Below are positions 1 to 6,172 of a stretch of DNA of 13,364 bases, piece by piece (position 1 is the stretch's first letter; every line of letters starts with the position of its first letter). A program made the position numbers and the translations under genes. The notes beneath the pieces were generated by a model. It saw nothing but the letters and a program-made list of their open reading frames with translations, was not told the DNA's origin and made no database searches. Source of the stretch: Bordetella parapertussis (GTDB taxonomy: Bacteria > Pseudomonadota > Gammaproteobacteria > Burkholderiales > Burkholderiaceae_B); contig CALQNE010000071.1 of assembly GCA_943331855.1 (NCBI GenBank), positions 1-13,364 on the forward strand, in the 5' to 3' direction.

Positions 1-2
1 AA

Positions 3-563
3 AAAGCGCGCCAAGGTAGCATCACCTTTAATGGTGATGTCGATTTGCTAAAACTTAAGCCGCATCAGATTCATGAGTTGGGCATTGCCTGGGTGCCTGA
101 GGCACGGCAGCTTTGGAACACACTCTCTGTGCTCGATAACCTGAAGCTTGGTGGCTGGTGCGTCAATGACAAGAGTTTAGTTGACCAGCGTATCCAAGAG
201 ATGTTTGATCGGTTTCCGCGCTTGGCCGAACGTCGCGATCAAGTCTCAGGATCGCTTTCGGGCGGCGAGCAGCAGATGGTGGCTATTGCGCGTGCGTTGA
301 TCTCTGCGCCAAAACTGATCTTGATGGATGAACCGTCCTTAGGGTTGGCGCCGTTGGTTGTGCGTGATGTTTTTACGCTTGCCCGTGAGATCAACAAGAT
401 GGGGATCTCAGTCTTGATGGTTGAACAGAATGCACGTGCAGCGCTCAAAGTCGCGAGTTGGGCCTATTTGCTTGAAACGGGCCAGATCATTGAAAGTGGC
501 CTCGCCGCTGAGATTGCAGGCAAAGAGTCGGTGAAAGAAGTGTTCTTAGGTGGACACGCTTGA
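3..563 (+). CDS. livF: Branched-chain amino acid-type ABC transporter ATPase LivF (5' end outside window)
   Basis: ATP-hydrolysing subunit of a high-affinity importer for branched-chain amino acids or related carboxylates; it would sit on the cytoplasmic face of the LivH/LivM channel. The frame is open to the left edge, so the N-terminus with the Walker A loop (about 50 residues of a usual ~235) lies outside the window. The visible part begins with a GSITFNG strand, then GIAWVPEAR (Q-loop side), the ABC signature LSGGEQQ (bases 255-275) and Walker B LILMDEP (315-335). The switch region reads VEQNA: Gln where most ABC ATPases have His, which is usual for LivF. A TTG at 45 could be taken for a start, but the LivF-like sequence upstream of it shows it is internal. 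livH follows after 29 bases in the same direction, so they form an operon. The imported substrate cannot be fixed from this subunit. Confidence 0.93.
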   Translation, partial: KARQGSITFNGDVDLLKLKPHQIHELGIAWVPEARQLWNTLSVLDNLKLGGWCVNDKSLVDQRIQEMFDRFPRLAERRDQVSGSLSGGEQQMVAIARALISAPKLILMDEPSLGLAPLVVRDVFTLAREINKMGISVLMVEQNARAALKVASWAYLLETGQIIESGLAAEIAGKESVKEVFLGGHA

Positions 564-592
564 ACGACATAGATTGTTGATCCGGAGAAATC

Positions 593-1465
593 GTGGACTT
601 GTTTTTGCAGCAATTGGCTAATGGCCTCATCATTGGAAGCACCTATGCGGTGGTGGCGCTCGGTTTTGCGCTAGCGTTTACCGTGCTTCGCGTGATTAAC
701 TTCGCGCATCCTGAAATTTTCATGGTGGGCATGTTCGCAGGCTTGGTGGCCGGCGCTCAATTTCCAGCAGGCGGTTTTATTGGTGCTGTGTTGCTCGGGG
801 CCGTCGGTGCTGCGATCGTTGGGTTTGTGCTTGAACGCACCGTCATTCAGCCTTTGCGCGGCCGTGATGTGTTGTCGACATTGATTGGCACGCTTGGTGT
901 CGCGATCATGTTGCAAAATGGTATGGCAATCATTGCAGGGCCCGATCCCGTTGCTTATCCAACTCTCTTACCGCGTCAGTCGATCGAGTTAGGTCCGGTC
1001 GTCTTAACGATCCGACAGCTTGCGAATTTTGGCATATGCGTCTTGTTGCTGGGTTTCGTGAGCTTCTACGTGCGCAAGACTAAGTTGGGGCGTGCGACCC
1101 GTGCGATTGCAGAGCGGCCCGATGTCGCGGCAGCCTTTGGTATTAACGTTGGGCTTGTGTGCTCGGTCACCATTGTGATCGCCTCTTTGATGGGTGGCGT
1201 TGCGGCTGTTTCGGTCGGCACACTCTATGGTTCAGCGTGGGCGTTCGTGGGCTTGCTGTACGGCTTAAAGGCGTTTACCTGCATGTTGGTCGCAGGAAAT
1301 CGCTACTTCGAAGGGGTGATGGTGGTGGGCCTGGGGATTGGTGTAATCGAGGCACTCGTTACGGGCTATGTGTCTTCAAGTTTAAAAGATGCGGTCGCGT
1401 TCTTTGTATTAATCGGTGTGTTGTATTTTCGGCCGAATGGTCTGTTTGGCTCTTACTCACACTAA
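593..1465 (+). CDS. livH: Branched-chain amino acid-type ABC transporter permease LivH
   Basis: Inner-membrane permease, 290 residues, the usual LivH length, with hydrophobic segments along almost the whole chain. The N-terminus (NGLIIGSTYAVVALGFAL) is typical LivH. The conserved cytoplasmic loop that docks on the ATPase is about residues 166-186 (GRATRAIAERPDVAAAFGIN). The usual NFAHG motif reads NFAHP here (residues 36-40), a small departure. The GTG start at 593 is chosen because CGGAGA lies 5-10 bases upstream and the protein then begins at the normal LivH position. It is preceded by livF and followed 10 bases later by livM, so all three should be co-transcribed. The family assignment is secure; the substrate is not. 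Confidence 0.94.
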   Translation: MDLFLQQLANGLIIGSTYAVVALGFALAFTVLRVINFAHPEIFMVGMFAGLVAGAQFPAGGFIGAVLLGAVGAAIVGFVLERTVIQPLRGRDVLSTLIGTLGVAIMLQNGMAIIAGPDPVAYPTLLPRQSIELGPVVLTIRQLANFGICVLLLGFVSFYVRKTKLGRATRAIAERPDVAAAFGINVGLVCSVTIVIASLMGGVAAVSVGTLYGSAWAFVGLLYGLKAFTCMLVAGNRYFEGVMVVGLGIGVIEALVTGYVSSSLKDAVAFFVLIGVLYFRPNGLFGSYSH

Positions 1466-1475
1466 GGTATAGCGC

Positions 1476-2384
1476 ATGTATAACTTTCTAGAACCTATTC
1501 TGATTTTCACATTGCTCAGCGTCATGCAGGTGCTGGGTCTGTACATTATTGCGATGTCAGGCCAATTGTCGATGGCCACTGCTGCGATTGCAGGCGTCGG
1601 CGCTTATCTATCCGCAATTTTGACGGTCAAAATGGGTTGGTGGTTTCCGCCTGCCTTATTAATGGCGGGCTTGGCGGGTGCCTTGGTGGGGGCGCTGCTG
1701 GCGATTCTGACCTTGAAGATGCGCGACTTTGTTTTAAAGCTCACAACGATCGCGTTCGGTGAGGCTTTGTCGGTGCTGGCCTTTAATTGGGAGTACATCG
1801 GCGGCGCAAATAGTTTTACCGGTATCGCCGCAAACACCACGATCACAACTTGTATTGTCGGTACGCTCGTTGCACTTTATGTGACCTGGCGCTTTGATGG
1901 CTCGCGCTTAGGTTTCGCTGCACGTGCGATTCGTGATGATCCAGTTGCCGCCACTGCGATGGGCGTGTCGTTGGCACAGTTGCGCACGATTACGTTCGCG
2001 TTAGGCGCTACCTTGATTGGTATTGCGGGTGCTATTCAAGCCAATTACGTTTTAGTGGTCAGCCCCCATGATCTCGGGTTTTTTGTATCGCTTAACTTTA
2101 TTATTTTCTTGCTGTTTGGCGGCATGCAAACGATGTGGGGCCCGGTGCTGGGTGCAATCTTGCTGACGGCGCTTCCTGAAGCGTTGCGCTTTGCTAAAGA
2201 ATATCGTTTGATTGTGTACGGCTTGATTATCGTAATCGTGATTCTTAAGCGGCCACAAGGTTTACTGTCGCGTACACCGACGGGTATTGAGAAACGTCTG
2301 TTCGGTTTCTTAATTCAACCTGCACGCGCAACTTCGGCGCCAGCGCATGTGAAACATCAGTTTTCTGATGATCGAAAGTCATAA
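1476..2384 (+). CDS. livM: Branched-chain amino acid-type ABC transporter permease LivM
   Basis: Second inner-membrane permease, 302 residues, pairing with LivH to form the channel. It has many hydrophobic segments, the ATPase-docking loop at about residues 145-165 (RLGFAARAIRDDPVAATAMGV) and the family motif GGMQTMWGPVLGA at 215-227. The C-terminal hydrophilic tail, about 30 residues after LKRPQGLLSR, is common in LivM. The ATG start has AAGG about 8 bases upstream, directly after the livH stop. It is the last gene of the operon: a hairpin with a T-tract follows within 40 bases and the next gene is convergent. The LivG ATPase and the binding protein are not visible; they would be expected to the left of the window. 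Confidence 0.94.
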   Translation: MYNFLEPILIFTLLSVMQVLGLYIIAMSGQLSMATAAIAGVGAYLSAILTVKMGWWFPPALLMAGLAGALVGALLAILTLKMRDFVLKLTTIAFGEALSVLAFNWEYIGGANSFTGIAANTTITTCIVGTLVALYVTWRFDGSRLGFAARAIRDDPVAATAMGVSLAQLRTITFALGATLIGIAGAIQANYVLVVSPHDLGFFVSLNFIIFLLFGGMQTMWGPVLGAILLTALPEALRFAKEYRLIVYGLIIVIVILKRPQGLLSRTPTGIEKRLFGFLIQPARATSAPAHVKHQFSDDRKS

Positions 2385-2387
2385 GGC

Positions 2388-2421
2388 GGGCGCAATAAGA
2401 GAACTCTTAAAGCGCCCTTTT
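2388..2421 (+). terminator. Rho-independent terminator of the liv operon
   Basis: GGGCGC (2388-2393) pairs with GCGCCC (2412-2417). Inside this, TAAGA (2396-2400) pairs with TCTTA (2405-2409), leaving the loop GAAC and a symmetrical AA/AA internal bulge. TTTT (2418-2421) follows on the + strand. It begins 4 bases after the livM stop, in the 44-base gap between convergent genes. Read on the - strand the stem is not followed by a T-tract, so it should stop mainly liv transcription. Confidence 0.8.
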
Positions 2422-2428
2422 AATCAAC

Positions 2429-3805
2429 TTAAGCAGTACCCCAAGGCTTAATCGCAGCCTTCAGTTTTGCATAGCCATCCAAATAACGAGGACGCGACTC
2501 GCCATAGATTTTGTCAAAGGTGGCAAGTTGCGCATCGAGCCAGTCAGCTAATTGCTTGTTGCCTGGGTTGGCTGCCTTATAAGCCTCGTTGATCAACACA
2601 AAGTGAATGCGTGGATCGTAAGGTTGCTTTTCGCCACCGACCGTCTCGTCACCATCCAGCAAGCGTAACAACATTGCATCGGCTGAGCCCAGAGTCTGTT
2701 CATAGATCGGAGCGCCATGCACGCGATACATCACGCTGGTCATGTCTTTGCCGTTGGTCATGGTGTAACCCATTTCAACCCACAGTTTTTTCATGTCAAC
2801 TTTGGCGCCAACGCGGTCGATCACGATTTGACCCCAGTCGCGCAAGACGTCAGGCGCATCGGCCATCAAGTCTGTCAGGCGGTCGCCGTCCAGGTCGGTT
2901 GCGTAAACGATGCAAGGGCGTTGACGAATCATGTCATGCAGCAACAAGCCGAAGTTTGTGTCTGAGATGTGTTCGTAAATGTCGCCACCCCAGTTTTCCA
3001 TACCGGCTTTGAAGTCTTTGGGCAATAAGGCAACGATCGCGTCAACGTTCGCGCGGTGCTCTTCATAAGCGTCAACGGTGTACTGACGCTTGAGCTTGAA
3101 CTTGGTGCCCTGTAACAACCAGCGCATGATGCCGGCGTTGACCGCGTCTTCTTGTGCTTGGGTTGGTTTGGTGGCCACGCGGCCGATTTGACCGGTTTCG
3201 TGAACCATCTTCAAGAACAGACGTGCTGCATACGCCATGCGGATACCCGGGGTGTTCATTTCAGAATGAATCACGCCCGTTGCGGGATCAACTTTGAATT
3301 TCTTTTTATCTTGCGAGTAAGGCAGGCCTGGCATAAAGCGAATGCTGGTGATGCCACCGTAAGGGCGTACGTTGCAATAAACGCCAGCAGCGGTGCGCAA
3401 AGGCGCATTTGCTGACTTGCCATTCACTACAACTTTTTTACCGCCTTCGTTGACCATAAAGTCGCCTGCAGTCGACCACTTCAGGGCGGTGTAGTCCAGT
3501 TTGCCAAACCACTCAAGTGAAGCGAGTTTGCTGTCGTGACGAAACTGCGCCATCATCGGAACGCCTAAAAACGGCAGGCCTAAGACGTCTAGCGCCATCA
3601 GGGTGCCATTCAGGGCAAACATATCGGTGAAAGCATGGGCAACGGGTTTAACGCCGCCAGCGGTGCTGCCGCCTTCCCAGATGATTGCATCGGCGCAATC
3701 GGTAGGTTTAATGGCTGAGCGCTTATAAATGCCATCAAGCATTTTAAAGAGGTCGCCGTTTTGCTCTTCTTGAGCGATTTTCAGCAGATCGAGATTTTGT
3801 GCCAT
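2429..3805 (-). CDS. Unrecognised 458-residue protein next to the Baeyer-Villiger monooxygenase
   Basis: I do not recognise this family. The product is soluble-looking, with no signal peptide and no clear membrane segment, and a mixed charged and hydrophobic composition. Visible landmarks: a Gly-rich stretch WEGGSTAGGVKP (residues 43-54), MENWGGDIYEHISDTNFG (269-286), and an acidic loop DLDGDRLTD (304-312) that resembles the calcium-binding DxDGDG loops of EF-hand or FG-GAP proteins but has Arg where the second Gly is expected. Only three cysteines (37, 144, 298) are present and no cofactor motif is evident. The ATG start at 3805 has AAGG 10 bases upstream. It lies 177 bases downstream of the monooxygenase on the same strand but has its own predicted promoter inside a large palindrome, so it can be controlled separately. 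A catalytic role in the monooxygenase pathway is inferred from position only. Confidence 0.85.
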   Translation of the reverse strand: MAQNLDLLKIAQEEQNGDLFKMLDGIYKRSAIKPTDCADAIIWEGGSTAGGVKPVAHAFTDMFALNGTLMALDVLGLPFLGVPMMAQFRHDSKLASLEWFGKLDYTALKWSTAGDFMVNEGGKKVVVNGKSANAPLRTAAGVYCNVRPYGGITSIRFMPGLPYSQDKKKFKVDPATGVIHSEMNTPGIRMAYAARLFLKMVHETGQIGRVATKPTQAQEDAVNAGIMRWLLQGTKFKLKRQYTVDAYEEHRANVDAIVALLPKDFKAGMENWGGDIYEHISDTNFGLLLHDMIRQRPCIVYATDLDGDRLTDLMADAPDVLRDWGQIVIDRVGAKVDMKKLWVEMGYTMTNGKDMTSVMYRVHGAPIYEQTLGSADAMLLRLLDGDETVGGEKQPYDPRIHFVLINEAYKAANPGNKQLADWLDAQLATFDKIYGESRPRYLDGYAKLKAAIKPWGTA

Positions 3806-3856
3806 GAACGCAGAACCTTAGTCGTGGATGAGAAAAATGGTGAAAGGTAAGTAGAA

Positions 3857-3891
3857 ATCCCTAGTAATGCGATTATCGCACTACTAGGGAT
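3857..3891. promoter_or_regulatory. 35-bp near-perfect palindrome, probable operator
   Basis: ATCCCTAGTA (3857-3866) is mirrored by TACTAGGGAT (3882-3891). Inside these, TGCGAT (3868-3873) is mirrored by ATCGCA (3875-3880) around a single central T at 3874. The only mismatch in the 17-base arms is A3867/C3881. The dyad covers the predicted -10 element, most of the spacer and the predicted start site of the 458-residue gene, which is the usual position of a repressor operator. In read-through RNA from the monooxygenase it would also fold into a long hairpin, but the following TTTCTACTT is a poor T-tract, so a terminator role is second choice. Confidence 0.65.
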
Positions 3892-3900
3892 GAGTACCAA
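3872..3900 (-). promoter_or_regulatory. Predicted sigma70 promoter of the 458-residue gene
   Basis: On the - strand, TTGGTA (3900-3895; 4 of 6 to TTGACA) is followed after exactly 17 bases by GATAAT (3877-3872; 5 of 6 to TATAAT). Transcription would start near 3865, giving a leader of about 60 bases. The -10 box lies at the centre of the 35-bp palindrome. Confidence 0.55.
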
Positions 3901-3917
3901 CCTGCCTGGAAATCAGC

Positions 3918-3949
3918 CTAAATATTACCTAAAATAAAGATATATTTAG
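3918..3949. promoter_or_regulatory. AT-rich inverted repeat upstream of the promoter
   Basis: CTAAATAT (3918-3925) and ATATTTAG (3942-3949) form perfect 8-base arms separated by 16 bases. The centre is about 69 bases upstream of the predicted start site, where upstream activators commonly bind. The repeat is AT-rich, so part of the match could be chance. Confidence 0.3.
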
Positions 3950-3982
3950 TCTGCGTAGTCGTTGAGCTTGCGCGCAGGGCGC

Positions 3983-5596
3983 TCAGCTCATTTCAAAGCC
4001 TTTGTAGCCCTCGCTCGCCACCTTGTCGCAAATCGTGCGGTAGTGCGCAAAGCCACCCGCGTAAGGCATGAACACTTGTGGCTTGCCGGGCACGTTTGCA
4101 CCCAGATACCAAGAGTGTTTGACCTTCGGTAGCAGGGTTGCCTGGGCAGCACGATCAACCTCTTTTTGCCAGGCTTCACTCGCAGCTTCGCTTGTTTCGA
4201 CGCAGGTCAAGCCTTTTGCCTTCATTTTGCTGATGCAGTCGCTGATCCACTCGACGTGTTGCTCGATCGTGGGCGGCATATTGCTGAGCACCGAGGGGCT
4301 ACCTGGGCCTGTGATGGTGAACATATTTGGAAAACCAGGTACTTGAAGCCCCAAATTAGTGCGGGGGCCGGCACTCCAGTAGTCTTTTAATGTGCGTTTA
4401 TTACGACCCACAATATCCAGTCTGACCAGTGACCCTGTCATGGCATCAAAACCTGTGGCAAATACGATGATGTCGACTTCGTATTCTTGCTCTGTGGTTT
4501 TAATACCTTTAGCCGTAATTTTTTCGATGGGCGCCGAGCGCAGATCGACAAGCGCAACGTTGTCGCGGTTGTAGGTCTCAAAGTAATGATCATCAATCGG
4601 TGGGCGCTTGCCCGCAAATGGGTGGTCGATATCCGACAGGATTTCGCCCATTTTTGGGTCTTTGACAATTCCGCGAATCTTTTCGCGGATAAAGTCAGCG
4701 GCAGTTTTGTTCGCTGCATCGTCGGTTAACAGATCACGATAAGAGGCCCTGAATTGAAAACCGCCCATTTCCCACTTGTCTTCGTAGGTCTTTTGCCGAA
4801 TATCGGCAGGCGTCTCAACGGCTGAACGATCTTCAATATAGAAAGCATGACCGTTTGTATTCGAAGTCATGACCTTGTAAATATCGGCAGCGTGCTCTTT
4901 GGCGTACTTTTTAAACTCTGGGGTCAAGGGGTGGTGACGCGCGGGCAGGCTGTAATTTGCTGTGCGCTGAAAAACAGTGAGATGCTTGGCTTGAGCCGCG
5001 ATGACCGGGATGGCCTGAATACCGGTTGAACCGGTGCCAATAATGCCGACTCGCTTGCCCGTGAAGTCAACGCCTTCGTGTGGCCACTGACCCGTGTGAT
5101 ACCAGTCGCCCTTAAAGTCACTGATGCCTGGGATTTTAGGCACGTTGGCGTTAGATAGGCACCCAACCGCGGTGATTAAGAACTGAGCGTCGTATTGCTC
5201 GCCCGTGTCGGTTGTCACTAACCAGCGATTTGTTGACTCGTTGAAATGCGCTTGAGTCATGGCAGTGTTCAGTTTAATGTCTGAGCGCAGCTTGAGTTTG
5301 TCCGCGACAAAATTCATGTAGCGTAAGATTTCAGCCTGCTGCGGATAGCGCTCTGACCATTCCCACTCTTGCACAAGCTCTTGTGAAAAGTAGTACATGT
5401 AGGTGTGGCTTTCAGAGTCGCAGCGCGCTCCAGGATAGCGATTCCAGTACCAAGTGCCGCCCACGCCCGCACCGCGTTCGATGACCTTGGCGTTTAGCCC
5501 CAGTTTGTCGCGCAGGCTGTGAAGTTGGTACATGCCTGCAAAGCCCGAGCCAACAATAATGGCATCAACGCGTTGAATAGTTGCTGAAGTGTTCAT
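3983..5596 (-). CDS. Baeyer-Villiger monooxygenase (flavoprotein, cyclohexanone monooxygenase-like)
   Basis: FAD- and NADPH-dependent monooxygenase that inserts one oxygen next to a ketone to make an ester or lactone. The 537-residue length is that of cyclohexanone monooxygenase-type enzymes. Seen in order: FAD-binding GSGFAG (16-21) with the ribose-binding Glu40; the GGTWYWNRYPGARCD block (46-60); the Baeyer-Villiger fingerprint FKGDWYHTGQWP (161-172, matching FxGxxxHxxxWP); NADPH-binding GTGSTG (187-192); and GKRPPIDD with Arg331 at the place of the catalytic arginine. No key residue is missing, so the enzyme should be active. It is cytoplasmic, with no signal peptide. The ATG at 5596 lacks a good ribosome-binding site. 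It is 101 bases downstream of the RidA-like gene and may share its transcript or use a promoter in that gap. Substrate unknown: cyclic, linear or aryl ketones are all possible. Confidence 0.93.
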   Translation of the reverse strand: MNTSATIQRVDAIIVGSGFAGMYQLHSLRDKLGLNAKVIERGAGVGGTWYWNRYPGARCDSESHTYMYYFSQELVQEWEWSERYPQQAEILRYMNFVADKLKLRSDIKLNTAMTQAHFNESTNRWLVTTDTGEQYDAQFLITAVGCLSNANVPKIPGISDFKGDWYHTGQWPHEGVDFTGKRVGIIGTGSTGIQAIPVIAAQAKHLTVFQRTANYSLPARHHPLTPEFKKYAKEHAADIYKVMTSNTNGHAFYIEDRSAVETPADIRQKTYEDKWEMGGFQFRASYRDLLTDDAANKTAADFIREKIRGIVKDPKMGEILSDIDHPFAGKRPPIDDHYFETYNRDNVALVDLRSAPIEKITAKGIKTTEQEYEVDIIVFATGFDAMTGSLVRLDIVGRNKRTLKDYWSAGPRTNLGLQVPGFPNMFTITGPGSPSVLSNMPPTIEQHVEWISDCISKMKAKGLTCVETSEAASEAWQKEVDRAAQATLLPKVKHSWYLGANVPGKPQVFMPYAGGFAHYRTICDKVASEGYKGFEMS

Positions 5597-5643
5597 GGCT
5601 TGTCTAAATTGGTTTTGTAAGGACTTTAAAATACCACAAGGAG

Positions 5644-5652
5644 ACTAGGGAT
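5644..5652 (-). promoter_or_regulatory. Operator-like half-site ATCCCTAGT upstream of the monooxygenase
   Basis: On the - strand ATCCCTAGT lies 48 bases before the monooxygenase ATG. It is identical to the outer 9 bases of each arm of the palindrome upstream of the 458-residue gene, whose nearer arm is 52 bases before that start. No mirrored arm is visible here, so it could be a weak site or chance. Confidence 0.35.
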
Positions 5653-5697
5653 TGTGAGTGCCGAGATTTTTAATCGCAAAAGATTCGGTACCAAAGG

Positions 5698-6165
5698 CTA
5701 AAACCCATCTTTGATCAAAATAATCGCCTCAACCTCAACCGTCATCCCATTGGGCAGCGAACCCATTCCTACGGCCGAGCGGGCATGTTTGCCGCGCTCG
5801 CCAAGCACTTCGACCAAAATATCAGAGCAACCGTTGATGACCTTGGGTTGGTCACCAAAGTCAGGCTCGGCGTTAACCATGCCCAACAGCTTGATGACTG
5901 CTTCGACATGATCAAGTGAGCCGATTGCTGCGCGTATCGTCGCTAAGAGTTGCAAGCCAACACAACGCGCGTCGGCGTAGCCGCGTTCAACCGAGCAGTC
6001 ACGTCCCAAGCGCCCGATGCTGATTTGGCCAGCTTCGTCGCGTGGGCCTTGACCCGAGAGGTAAAGTAACTGACCGGCCCTGCGCCAGGGCACATAGCTT
6101 GCAATGGGAGTAGGGGGAGTGGGCAATTGCAGCCCAAGCTCTTTAAGTTTAGCTTCAGGTGACAT
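5698..6165 (-). CDS. RidA/YjgF/UK114-family protein
   Basis: Small cytoplasmic protein, 155 residues from the ATG at 6165. It belongs to the longer RidA-like subgroup (LYLSGQGP at 34-41, GRLGRD at 51-56, GSLDHVEAVIKLLGMV at 82-97, NGCSD at 111-115). The arginine used by RidA to hold the substrate carboxylate is present (Arg129 in HARSAVG), as is the VEVEAI strand with its Glu. RidA hydrolyses reactive enamine/imine intermediates; members of this longer subgroup are mostly uncharacterised. The ATG lies 7 bases after the dctM stop. An in-frame GTG at 6180 would add five residues and overlap dctM by 8 bases; GGTGG upstream of the ATG could serve as ribosome-binding site for the later start. Tight linkage to dctM suggests co-expression with the transporter. 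Its role here could be detoxification or a true pathway step. Confidence 0.88.
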   Translation of the reverse strand: MSPEAKLKELGLQLPTPPTPIASYVPWRRAGQLLYLSGQGPRDEAGQISIGRLGRDCSVERGYADARCVGLQLLATIRAAIGSLDHVEAVIKLLGMVNAEPDFGDQPKVINGCSDILVEVLGERGKHARSAVGMGSLPNGMTVEVEAIILIKDGF

Positions 6166-6172
6166 ATTTTTT

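Noticed and set aside
45..563. TTG at 45 as the start of the ABC ATPase
   Set aside because: LivF-like sequence (GSITFNGD) continues in frame to the left edge, so the gene is cut by the window border.
1159..1491. 110-codon open frame overlapping livH and livM
   Set aside because: It overlaps two secure genes in another frame, and its Arg/Cys/Trp-rich composition is typical of a false frame.
5665..5692. CCGA/TCGG hairpin after the RidA-like gene as a terminator
   Set aside because: The arms pair over only four plus four bases with an uneven bulge, and no T-tract follows.
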